Below, in pieces: positions 1 to 6,857 of a DNA stretch of 64,000 nucleotides. Position 1 is the first letter of the stretch. Every line of letters starts with the position of its first letter. The stretch comes from DATKRB01 sp036501425 (GTDB lineage: Bacteria > Actinomycetota > Acidimicrobiia > Acidimicrobiales > RAAP-2), in contig DASYAI010000021.1 in NCBI GenBank assembly GCA_036501425.1, forward strand, positions 1 through 64,000. The letters run 5' to 3'. Position numbers and translations under genes: made by a program. Under the pieces are notes generated by a model that saw only the letters and a program-made list of their open reading frames with translations, searched no databases and was not told the DNA's origin.

Positions 1-2
1 GG

Positions 3-76
3 ACACGACGCTACGAGACGCCATTTGAAGCTGCGGTGAGAGTCGCGAATGGCGTCGTGTGGCGATGTAGCATCGC
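3..76. repeat. Imperfect inverted repeats upstream of tRNA-Arg
   Basis: The right arm AATGGCGTCGTGT (48-60) is the reverse complement of two pieces of the left side, ACACGACG (3-10) and CGCCATT (19-25), which are separated by a short insertion. Right after it, GCGATG (62-67) and CATCGC (71-76) form a small hairpin around TAG. No coding region is visible in 1-103. The repeats could be a transcript end from a gene before the window or a relic of recombination; the sequence does not decide. Confidence 0.45.
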
Positions 77-103
77 GACAAAAGTGCACGTCAAGCGTAT
101 TTA

Positions 104-176
104 GCCCCCGTGGCCGAGTGGATTAGGCGACGGACTTCTAATCCGTTCCACGCAGGTTCGAATCCTGCCGGGGGCG
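104..176 (+). tRNA. tRNA-Arg (anticodon TCT)
   Basis: The acceptor strands GCCCCCG (104-110) and CGGGGGC (169-175) pair perfectly. The anticodon stem ACGGA/TCCGT holds the loop CTTCTAA with anticodon TCT, and the T-arm GCAGG-TTCGAAT-CCTGC is canonical. The discriminator base is G176 and the CCA end is not fully encoded. The tRNA reads the rare AGA codon and stands alone, directly beside a run of decayed toxin-antitoxin genes, a classic position for integrating elements. No integrase or duplicated tRNA end was seen. Confidence 0.95.
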
Positions 177-243
177 CCGATGGCCTGGACAGCCGCTTCG
201 GCGGGCGGCGCGTTCCAGGGCGCGAACTTCGACTTCTAGTGTG

Positions 244-450
244 ATGATCGTGCAGTTCACGGCAGCGGTCTCGCACGAAGAGGAGTGGCACATCGCGCGC
301 ACACTGGAGGTCGAAGTGACCAGCCAGGGACGCACGGTCGACGAGGCTCTCGCCAATCTTCGAGAAGGACTTGAGCTGTACTTCGAGGACGAGGCGTTGC
401 CCGAGGCCATCGAGCTTCCGGTCCTCGCCACTGTCCAACTCTCGGCGTGA
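244..450 (+). CDS. hicB: HicB-family antitoxin, intact
   Basis: A 68-residue protein (69 if the GTG at 241 is used) with the pattern of small HicB-like antitoxins: an N-terminal strand, the stretch ARTLEVEVTSQGRT (about residues 18-31), and then DEALANLREGLELYF leading into a hydrophobic C-terminus. In HicAB modules HicB folds around the HicA mRNA interferase and represses the operon. The stop codon overlaps the start of the following hicA-like reading frame (GTGA at 447), the coupling expected of a real module. That hicA is broken, so this antitoxin has no working partner in the window. The family call is from sequence pattern only. Confidence 0.75.
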   Translation: MIVQFTAAVSHEEEWHIARTLEVEVTSQGRTVDEALANLREGLELYFEDEALPEAIELPVLATVQLSA

Positions 451-665
451 GCCCGGCGCTGCCGGTCGTCGGCGGCGCCAAGGTCATCGCCGCTCTGGCC
501 AAGGCCGGCTCGTGCAGGTCAGCCAGCGCGGCAGTCATGTGGAACTCCGGAGCGCTGGTCGAACGGTCATCGTGCCGATGCATCGAGAGCTTGCTATCGG
601 CACGCTCCGCTCGGTCCTGTGACAAGCGGGCCTCACGCCGGCGGAGTTCATCGCCCGCAGGTCGG
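447..665 (+). pseudogene. hicA: HicA-type toxin pseudogene
   Basis: HicA proteins are ~60-80 residue double-stranded-RNA-binding-fold mRNA interferases with a catalytic His in a GSH motif. From GTG 447 the protein starts LPVVGGAKVIAALAKAG (about to position 508). The similarity then continues one frame away as QRGSHVELRSAGRTVIVP, followed by MHRELAIGTLRSVL, and reaches an in-frame TGA at 620-622. Immediately beyond the stop, in the same frame, comes QAGLTPAEFIAR, the usual HicA C-terminus. One indel and one nonsense change (CGA to TGA would explain it) therefore inactivate the gene, although the GSH motif is still readable. It overlaps the preceding hicB by 4 nt. Confidence 0.75.
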
Positions 666-797
666 CTCTCATCGCCAGTTTCGCTATCCGGACCGGCCTG
701 GAACGGCGACGGTGGCCGGCAAGCTGAGTGATGAGCTGCCGAAGGGTCCGCTTGGGATCGATCTGGCGGCAGGGTGGCCGGCCGGAAAGGCAGAATC
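661..797 (+). pseudogene. hicA: Second HicA remnant, 5'-truncated
   Basis: Reading from 661 gives VGSHRQFRYPDRPGTATVAG and then KLSDELPKG, the central and C-terminal part of the other common HicA type, in which GSH carries the catalytic His. The expected ending (G-S-I-x-R-Q-x-G) is found one frame away around 745-770, so there is also a frameshift. The first ~25 residues are missing: the segment begins exactly where the previous hicA remnant ends, as if two modules had been joined by a deletion. It lies just upstream of a broken hicB at 798, the normal hicA-hicB order. Confidence 0.65.
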
Positions 798-1015
798 GTG
801 ACTGAGTACGTCGTCGTGATCGAGCAGAAAGGGGAGGCCGGGGGGGGGCGTACGTACCCGACCTTCCTGGCTGCGTGGCGGCTGGCCGTTCCCGCGACGA
901 GGTCGAGGAGCTCATCGCCGAAGCGATCCCTCTGCATATCCAGTCGTTGCGCGAGCATGGCGAGCCTGTTCCCCCTCCGTCGGCGATGGGCTCGACGAAG
1001 GTCCGGGTGGCATGA
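798..1015 (+). pseudogene. hicB: HicB antitoxin gene frameshifted in a 9-G tract
   Basis: From GTG 798 the frame reads VTEYVVVIEQKGEAGG and enters a run of nine G (840-848). Beyond the run the HicB sequence continues one frame over: AYVPDLPGCVAAGRSRDEVE, then ELIAEAIPLHIQSLREHGEP, ending at TGA 1013-1015. AYxPDLPGC..G.(S/T).(D/E)E is the hallmark of HicB/UPF0150 antitoxins. A tract of 7 or 10 G would restore the full ~72-residue protein. The tract could be a phase-variable switch, ordinary decay or a base-calling error. An ATG overlapping the stop (1012) opens a 13-codon frame that ends at 1053, possibly the stub of a lost downstream gene. Confidence 0.75.
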
Positions 1016-1040
1016 GCGAGGACGAACCCAGGGCGCGCCA

Positions 1041-1193
1041 TCAATCGAGGTAGCCCTCGCGACGGACCTTGGCGTGCCGGGCGGCCAGGCTGATCGCCGC
1101 CCCCTCGACCAACGCCTCGAGGTTGGCATTCTGGGAGGCCGGGGGCGCACCGACCAGTCCTCCGTACGAAACTGTGCGGAGGATTCCGACCAT
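1041..1193 (-). CDS. Short ORF of unknown function (50 aa)
   Basis: The minus strand from ATG 1193 encodes 50 residues ending GAAISLAARHAKVRREGYLD. Third codon positions are strongly G/C and the composition is balanced, so it looks coding rather than random. It has no start-site signal that I can see, and it lies 43 bp downstream of the conserved gene that ends at 1237. It may be the 3' fragment of a longer gene lost in the rearrangements of this region. No family recognised. Confidence 0.25.
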   Translation of the reverse strand: MVGILRTVSYGGLVGAPPASQNANLEALVEGAAISLAARHAKVRREGYLD

Positions 1194-1236
1194 GGTTGTC
1201 GTCCGAAGACCGATGCTCTTCGAGGCGTGTCGACAG

Positions 1237-1635
1237 TCACGGCGTTTCACCCGTGCGCTCGGCCCGGAAGCCCGAATCATCGCCAAGGTGGAAGAAGAGG
1301 TGGCCTCGAAGCGTGCCGTCATCTTCGACGGCCACCCACCCCCAGCCGGTGGTGTGGTCACCCTCGTCGAAGCCCTCCCACGAGAACTCCCCACCGGGGC
1401 GTCCGTCACGAGGCGCGTCGCGCCAGGCGATCCGACCTTGGACCGCAATGAACCCGAGACTGCCCATCCGGTCCGGTTCGAACTCGATGAACCCAGGAGC
1501 GACGAGGTCGACGTCCTCGTGGGCCCAGAGGTCCATCGCTACGATCCGCCACCTTGCCACAAGGGATGACGATGTGACTTGTCGTGACTCTCCTGCCACC
1601 GCTTCAGCCTCCCTCTCGTACAGATCAGCGATCAT
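1237..1635 (-). CDS. Conserved hypothetical protein (132 aa)
   Basis: A compact soluble protein of at most 132 residues. The core begins RWRIVAMDLWAHEDVDLVAP and continues through GFIEF, GRIAWRDAPRDGRPGGEFSW and EGFDEGD to the C-terminal signature GHLFFHLGDDSGFRAER. I know this core as a small widespread uncharacterised bacterial protein of about 110 residues, so the true start may be internal, near the codons for ARWRIV around 1555; the ATG at 1635 gives a longer, less conserved N-terminus. The function is unknown; no catalytic residues are evident. It lies directly next to the truncated AbiEii fragment (stop at 1649) and may have come in with the same accessory DNA. Confidence 0.65.
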   Translation of the reverse strand: MIADLYEREAEAVAGESRQVTSSSLVARWRIVAMDLWAHEDVDLVAPGFIEFEPDRMGSLGFIAVQGRIAWRDAPRDGRPGGEFSWEGFDEGDHTTGWGWVAVEDDGTLRGHLFFHLGDDSGFRAERTGETP

Positions 1636-1648
1636 CCGGGACCGACGA

Positions 1649-1759
1649 CTACACGCCGAGCTGCAACAGCTCGTCGACCGGGCGGCGGTCGCTGCGAGCC
1701 TTGGCCAGAAGGTCGAGGTAGGCCCGACCCGCCGAGGTGGCTCGGGAAGGAGCAGTCAC
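1649..1759 (-). pseudogene. AbiEii-type nucleotidyltransferase toxin, 5' stub only
   Basis: Thirty-six codons starting at GTG 1759 read TSAGRAYLDLLAKARSDRRP and then VDELLQLGV before a stop. This is the usual N-terminus of AbiEii/AbiGii toxins (GRAYLDL...DGRPTDEL.QLY). The whole nucleotidyltransferase domain, normally another ~200 residues, is missing. The start overlaps the stop of the upstream AbiEi fragment by GTGA, as in intact abiEi-abiEii operons. Only 13 bp separate it from the next gene, so a deletion probably removed the rest. Confidence 0.6.
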
Positions 1760-2049
1760 AGCAAGACTTCCAAAGCTCGGCGCAGTGCCGGCTCGGTGCG
1801 GGGGAATGTCTGAGCCAGCTCGATCAGCTGGGCTGGGCTGCGACCCGGGCGGCCGACCCAGCGCCGCAGGCCCTCCCAGGCGACCTCGCTTCCTTCGAGG
1901 TGGCGAAGGCGGACGACGTCGACCAGAGACCGTTCTGCCGAGTACAATCCGATCGGCCGGCGGGCGCGACTTCCAGCTCTTCGCGGCCCAGGTCGAACGT
2001 ACGGGGCGTCGATCAGGCCATGGCGAGCGAGCGCAGTCCCCAGGCACAT
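1756..2049 (-). pseudogene. AbiEi-type antitoxin, internally deleted
   Basis: The 97-residue frame begins MCLGTALARHGLIDA, like the middle of AbiEi antitoxins (winged-helix protein, normally ~200-280 residues). It then jumps to RRPIGLYSAERSLVDVVRLR, followed by HLEGSEVAWEGLRRW and the typical RRALEVL end. The N-terminal DNA-binding part and the region between these two blocks are missing, and the junction is an unrelated Arg/Pro-rich stretch. AbiE is a type IV toxin-antitoxin system linked to phage abortive infection. Here neither partner can be functional as written. Confidence 0.6.
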
Positions 2050-2134
2050 CGTGGCGTGTGGGATTCACGCTCGCAGCCGCCGGTCGCCCAATAGGGTCGG
2101 GCAGGCAACCTGCGGCGACGCCGGACCCCGGGGT

Positions 2135-3835
2135 TCAGCCGAAGGTGAAGTCGTAGGCCTCGATCCCGGGCTCGGCATCGAGCACCAGCGTGCCGGTCCC
2201 GAGCCGGTCCGACTGCACCATCGCGTAGAGCCGAGGGGGTCCGCTGACGTCGATGGTCTGGGTGTGCGCCCCGTTCACCGTCACGCGCAGCGTTCCGGTG
2301 CCTCCCAGCACCAGGTAAACGTCGTCGGCCTGGTACCCCAGCTCCAGTTGGGCGTCGGCCCCGGCGGTGGCTTCCTGGGCGTGCTCGGTCCACGTCCCCC
2401 CGAAGGCCAACGCGCCGAGGGGAAGCGAGGCGGGGAGCTGGTAGAGGGTCGCCTGGTTCTGCCGGATCTGCTGGCTGGGCACGAGGTACTGGAGCTGCTG
2501 GTAGCCGACGTAGGTCTCGGGGTTGGTCGGGTTGGTCGGCGTCTTGTTGGCGACCTCGGTCGGGGGTGGGAGCACCGCGCCGGGGTGGGCGTCGACCAGC
2601 AGCTGGCGGATCAGGGTCTCGGTCGTCGCGTAGTCGCCCTCCCCGAACGTGACGTGGCGCACCTCGCCCCGGGCGTCGATGAGATAGTCGGCCGGCCAGT
2701 ACTCGTTGTCGTACGCGTCCCAGGTCCCGTCGCGGTTGTCCACGGCGACCGGGTAGGTCACCCCGAGTTGCGCCGATTCGGCCCGCACGTTGGTCACCAC
2801 GTGCTCGAACGCGAACTCCGGCGTGTGCACCCCGACGACTACCAGGCCGTCGGCGGCGTAGGCCTTGGACCAAGCCTCGACGTGGGGGAGGGTGCGTTGG
2901 CAGTTGATGCACGAGTAGGTCCAGAAGTCGACCAGCACCACCTTGCCGCGCAGGGAAGCGAGCGACAGCGGTCGCCCACCGGGCGTGTTCAGCCAGGTGG
3001 TGATGTCGGCGAAGCCGGGCGCGGCGCCGCAGTCCACCAAGCCGGGGGTCGAAGGGCTGCAGTGGGCGAGTGAGCCATGGTCGGTGCCGGTCAGGGAGCC
3101 CAGCTCCTGGCGGACGGTCGCCGATCCCTCGACGCGGTTCTGCAGCGCGTCGGTGTAGCCCGGAACGGCCCGCTGCAGGCCGTCGAACGCGTTGAGGCCG
3201 ATGGCCAGCGCCATGGCGACCAGCACGACGCCGCTCAGTGCCCGGAGCGCCGGGCCGTGCTGGCGCAGAGCTCGCACCTTCGGGATCAACGACGTGCCGG
3301 CGAGGGCCACGATCAGCAGGGGGATCGAGACCCCGACGGCGAAGGCGAGGGTGACGAACACGGCGCTCCAGCCGACCCGGTGGGTTGCCCCCACCACCGT
3401 GATCGCCGCGAGGACCGGCCCGGCGCACGGCACGAACAGCGGGCCCAGGGCCAGCCCCATGACGAACCCGCTGGCGCGCCCGGTGGGTTGGCGCAACCGG
3501 AGCCGGGCGAAGGGTCGATCGAGCACGGTGGCGAGCGGGGGGATCAGCAGGCTCAGGCCGACGGCCACCAGCAGCGCGATCCCCGCGTCGCGCAAGAGGT
3601 CCTGGGGTAGGTGGAGGGCGGAGAGCACCTCGGAGCCGAAAAGGATCAGGAGGCTGAAGCTCACGATCAACCCGCCGACCACCGCCACGGGCCGGGACCG
3701 CTTCGACCACCGGTCCCGTCGGGAACCCGGCGCGGCGGCGCCGGTTGCCAGGACGATCGGCAACACCGGCAGGATGCACGGCGAGATCCCCGCCACCAAC
3801 CCGGCCACGAGCCCGACGCCCACCAGCTCGATCAC
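2135..3835 (-). CDS. dipZ: DipZ-like fusion: CcdA/DsbD transporter, thioredoxin and C-terminal DipZ domain
   Basis: This 566-residue protein carries reducing power across the membrane to extracytoplasmic thiols. Residues ~1-220 are a CcdA/DsbD-type membrane domain with redox cysteines in ISPCILP (C20) and VPCAGP (~C137). A TlpA/thioredoxin-like domain follows at ~270-410, beginning LVDFWTYSCINCQRTLPHVE, with a CxxC near 306-309. The last ~150 residues match the extra C-terminal domain of mycobacterial DipZ, which ends in a jelly-roll-like fold. GTG 3835 opens with a hydrophobic segment and lies 37 bp downstream of the phosphatase gene on the same strand, so the two may share a transcript. Likely roles are cytochrome c maturation or disulfide isomerisation; the substrate is not visible here. 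Confidence 0.88.
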   Translation of the reverse strand: MIELVGVGLVAGLVAGISPCILPVLPIVLATGAAAPGSRRDRWSKRSRPVAVVGGLIVSFSLLILFGSEVLSALHLPQDLLRDAGIALLVAVGLSLLIPPLATVLDRPFARLRLRQPTGRASGFVMGLALGPLFVPCAGPVLAAITVVGATHRVGWSAVFVTLAFAVGVSIPLLIVALAGTSLIPKVRALRQHGPALRALSGVVLVAMALAIGLNAFDGLQRAVPGYTDALQNRVEGSATVRQELGSLTGTDHGSLAHCSPSTPGLVDCGAAPGFADITTWLNTPGGRPLSLASLRGKVVLVDFWTYSCINCQRTLPHVEAWSKAYAADGLVVVGVHTPEFAFEHVVTNVRAESAQLGVTYPVAVDNRDGTWDAYDNEYWPADYLIDARGEVRHVTFGEGDYATTETLIRQLLVDAHPGAVLPPPTEVANKTPTNPTNPETYVGYQQLQYLVPSQQIRQNQATLYQLPASLPLGALAFGGTWTEHAQEATAGADAQLELGYQADDVYLVLGGTGTLRVTVNGAHTQTIDVSGPPRLYAMVQSDRLGTGTLVLDAEPGIEAYDFTFG

Positions 3836-3872
3836 GGGGCCAATCCTGGTCCCTCCATCGCCGGCTGCGACG

Positions 3873-6239
3873 TCAGCTACGACGTCGGAGGGCCAGCAGC
3901 GCGACGTCGTCGGGCCGGTCTGCCGGCAGGAGCCCGATCACCCGGTCGCACACCGCCTCGGCGTCCAGCCGTTCGGGGGTGGTGAGCCCGGCCGCCAGCA
4001 GCTCCATGCTCGCTTCCGCCCCGAGCACCCGCTCGTCGATGGCGCCGTCGGTGTACACCAGCAACGCGTCGCCGGGATCCAGCGCCCCGAACCAGTCGGG
4101 CCCGCCGGCGGTCGCGCCCACGCCGAGCGGAGGGCCCGGTTGCACCGCCAGGAACTCGGCGCCCCCGGCCCCGAGCAGCAGTGGGGGATAGTGGCCGGCC
4201 GAGGCGAGCACCAGCTCTCCCGTGCGCACCGTGAACCACCCGAACAACGCGGTGGCGATGCGGTCGAAGTCCAGATGGCTCCAGCTCTGCTGCAGCGCCT
4301 CGATGAGCTGGCCCGGTGCCTTCACGTGGCCGGCCAGCGCTCGGGCGGCGCTGCGTAAGTGTCCCATCAGTGCTGCCGCGTCGCGGTCGTGGCCCTCGAC
4401 GTCGCCGACCATGAAGACCGCCGCCGCGTCGTCAAGGAGGATCAGGTCGTAGAAGTCGCCGCCCACCTCGAGCCCCCGGGTGGCCGGCAGGTAGCGGGTG
4501 GCCACCTCGAGCCCGGGCACCGAGACCAGGCGCTGGGGGAGGAGGCTCTGCTGGAGCACCTGGGAGGTCCGAAGGGTCGACTCGTAGCGCTGGGCGTTGT
4601 CGACCACGGCCGCCACCTGCTCGGCCAGCCGTTCGGCGAAGCGCACGTCGTCGGCGTCGAACGATCTGCTGCCCGAGACCAAGGTGAGCGATCCGAGCAT
4701 CCGCGAGCCGACCAGTGGCACGCTCAGGTACGAGTGGAACTCCAGCTCGTGCACCAGGGCGAGGTGCGTCTCGTCCCGGGTGGTGGCCCGCAAGAAGTCG
4801 TCGCTCATCGTCCTCGACCACCGGGTGGCACCGGTCCGGATGACCTCCACTGCGGGGTGCGCCCCCGTGGCGTCGGGCGGGTAGTCCGAGCCCAGCCGAT
4901 CGACCAGGTGCTGCTTGGACCGGTCCCGGTGCCGGGCGACCATTCGCCGGAGGGCGCCGTCCTCCTGAAGGAAGTCGATCAGGCAGATGTCCCCGATCGC
5001 CCCGAGCGCCAGCTCGGCCAGCCGGTCGAGGGTGCCGGCGAAGTCGGATGCCTCGGCGATCACCTTGGCGGCCTGGGCCAAGAACGTCGCCAGCTCGCCC
5101 AGCGCCACCTCCTGCGCCCGTAGCTGCGAACGGTGCATCGCCTGCGCGGCCTGCTCGACCATCGAGGCGAGGAATTCCTGTTCCTCGGGGGCGATGTCCT
5201 GGGGCCCCGGGTAGGCGACCGCCACGACACCCACCGAGTCGGCGTCGACCACCAGGGGCAGCAGCGCCCAACTGGAGCCTTCGGGCGACGGGGTCCTCCC
5301 GAAAGGGTTCCGGTCGACTCCGGCTCCGAACTGAGCCCGACACTCGACGGCCACCCGCGAGAGCGCCGAGTCGCCGACCACGGGCAGGCGGACGGGGAGG
5401 ATGTCGAGCGTGCCGGGTGTCGAGGAGGTGAGCTGGAGATCGGCCCCGTCGACCAACCAGACCGCAGTGGACGCCACGTCGCGCCCGGCCGAGTCGACGG
5501 CCAAAGAGGTGCCGAGCACCGCGGCGATGCGCTCGGGATCGGACTCGCGAACGAGCTTGGCCGTGAAGTCCTGCAGGCGCTCCAGCCGATCGGCATCGCG
5601 CTGGGCGCGCAGGCGGGCCGCGTGCTCGGCTTCGAAGGCCCGCACCCGCTCGATGGCGGTGGACAGCCGGCTGGCGATGACCTGAAGGAGGTCGGCGTCG
5701 ACGCCGGTGAAGTGGGCCCGCTCGCGGCTGCCGGCGTAGAGCACGCCGAGCAGATGGTCTTCGAAGAGCAGCGGCACGGCGACCACCGAGCTCAGCCCGC
5801 TGTTGCGGAGGGCGTCGGTGGCTACCTCGATCTGCGACAGGTCGTCGACGATGAGCGGCGCCCGGGTGGCGATCACCGTACCGGCCATTCCCTGCCCGGC
5901 ACGGATGCCGAGCCCGAGGGACATCTCCTCGCTGAGCCCGGTGGCCGCCCGGGCGAGCAGTTCGTCGCCCGAGTCGTTTGCGACGAGCACGGCCAAGGCA
6001 TCGGCGCCCAGCATGTCCTTCAACGTCATCAGCGCCCGCCGGAACAGCGCGTTCAGCGCCCCCTCCGACCGTGCCATCGCGGCCGAAGCGGCGATCTCCT
6101 GCCACCACTGCGCGGCCGTGTCGCCGGCGAGCTCGGCGGCCCGCTCGGTGGCCAGCAGCCGTTCGATCTCGTGGTGGTCGTGTCCGGGCACGGCGCCGTC
6201 TCCGTTCGGGTCTCGTCCGAGGAGCGACCAGTCTCTCAC
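3873..6239 (-). CDS. Multi-GAF protein with SpoIIE-type PP2C serine phosphatase domain
   Basis: A 788-residue cytoplasmic signalling protein. An N-terminal helical stretch (DHHEIERLLATERAAELAGD) precedes about three GAF sensor domains (roughly residues 60-200, 225-380 and 400-560). A C-terminal RsbU/SpoIIE phosphatase domain follows (~575-788), with VGGDFYDL, MVGDVEGHDRDAA, LASAGHYPP and LLVYTDGAIDER, the last two carrying metal-binding Asp positions. Such proteins usually dephosphorylate anti-anti-sigma factors and so control alternative sigma factors. No kinase, STAS protein or sigma factor lies nearby. GTG 6239 was chosen because longer versions would run into the neighbouring gene at 6337; GTG 6191 is also possible. 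It may be co-transcribed with dipZ downstream. Confidence 0.85.
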   Translation of the reverse strand: MRDWSLLGRDPNGDGAVPGHDHHEIERLLATERAAELAGDTAAQWWQEIAASAAMARSEGALNALFRRALMTLKDMLGADALAVLVANDSGDELLARAATGLSEEMSLGLGIRAGQGMAGTVIATRAPLIVDDLSQIEVATDALRNSGLSSVVAVPLLFEDHLLGVLYAGSRERAHFTGVDADLLQVIASRLSTAIERVRAFEAEHAARLRAQRDADRLERLQDFTAKLVRESDPERIAAVLGTSLAVDSAGRDVASTAVWLVDGADLQLTSSTPGTLDILPVRLPVVGDSALSRVAVECRAQFGAGVDRNPFGRTPSPEGSSWALLPLVVDADSVGVVAVAYPGPQDIAPEEQEFLASMVEQAAQAMHRSQLRAQEVALGELATFLAQAAKVIAEASDFAGTLDRLAELALGAIGDICLIDFLQEDGALRRMVARHRDRSKQHLVDRLGSDYPPDATGAHPAVEVIRTGATRWSRTMSDDFLRATTRDETHLALVHELEFHSYLSVPLVGSRMLGSLTLVSGSRSFDADDVRFAERLAEQVAAVVDNAQRYESTLRTSQVLQQSLLPQRLVSVPGLEVATRYLPATRGLEVGGDFYDLILLDDAAAVFMVGDVEGHDRDAAALMGHLRSAARALAGHVKAPGQLIEALQQSWSHLDFDRIATALFGWFTVRTGELVLASAGHYPPLLLGAGGAEFLAVQPGPPLGVGATAGGPDWFGALDPGDALLVYTDGAIDERVLGAEASMELLAAGLTTPERLDAEAVCDRVIGLLPADRPDDVALLALRRRS

Positions 6240-6336
6240 CGGGTGTCGGTCCGTGAACCGAGCTCGGCCACGAGGCCCCGGGCAACCTGGCGCCCAGAGC
6301 AGAGGACCCGCCGCGGCGGGGAGTGACCCGGCGGGG

Positions 6337-6819
6337 TCAGAGACGAGCCAGGCTAAGCCGGTCGGGTCGGCCCACGGCGCTGTCGACCAGGTCCACCGGG
6401 TCGATGCCCGCCGCGGCGGCGGCCCGGCCGATGAGATGGTGGAGGTAGATGCTGAGGTTGAGCAGTGACCGGCGCTCATCGCCCCCGGTCAGCGGAACCG
6501 GCTCGGAAGCCGCGTCGAGGCCCGAGACCTCCAGCAGGGTCGACCGGAGCCCCAGGAGGCCGTGGAGCGCTCCGGCCAGGTCGGCCCCGCTCCGGCGCAA
6601 CCAGAGGCTGAGGCACAACGGAAGGCTGAGCGCGTCGCCGCCGACATCGTCGAGTGGGAGCCGGACCAGCCCACGTGCCGCCAACCAGGAGAATTCGAAC
6701 GACCGGTCCACGAGCCGGCCGGGGTCGGTGGACCGGTCGGCAGGGACCCAGCGCCCGGTGGTGGTGGAACGAGTCGAACCGCTGTGCACGCGGGCCAGTT
6801 TGACGAGGGGGTGTAACAC
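6337..6819 (-). CDS. Hypothetical protein, Leu/Arg-rich (up to 160 aa)
   Basis: The frame from GTG 6819 gives 160 residues; GTG 6789 gives 150. It has a short basic N-terminus, then SFEFSWLAARGLVRLPLDD, a Leu-rich middle (LCLSLWLRRSGADLAGALHG) and a helical C-terminal half ending RPDRLSLARL. No membrane segment long enough to be convincing and no known motif was found. Codon use is like that of its neighbours. It is divergent from ku and 97 bp upstream of the GAF/phosphatase gene on the same strand, so it may belong to that transcript. The palindrome GTGTAACAC (6811-6819) covers the upstream start codon and could be an operator if the lower start is the real one. Confidence 0.5.
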   Translation of the reverse strand: MLHPLVKLARVHSGSTRSTTTGRWVPADRSTDPGRLVDRSFEFSWLAARGLVRLPLDDVGGDALSLPLCLSLWLRRSGADLAGALHGLLGLRSTLLEVSGLDAASEPVPLTGGDERRSLLNLSIYLHHLIGRAAAAAGIDPVDLVDSAVGRPDRLSLARL

Positions 6820-6857
6820 TCTGGTGGATCGGCCTTGACCTGGGTAAAGATGGGGTC

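Noticed and set aside
257..1240. A 327-codon minus-strand frame opposite the hic genes
   Set aside because: Arg/Ser/Pro-rich with no family features; the plus strand carries recognisable HicA/HicB segments.
104..2134. Complete integrative element at tRNA-Arg
   Set aside because: No integrase, excisionase or duplicated tRNA 3' end was found; only a scar can be proposed.
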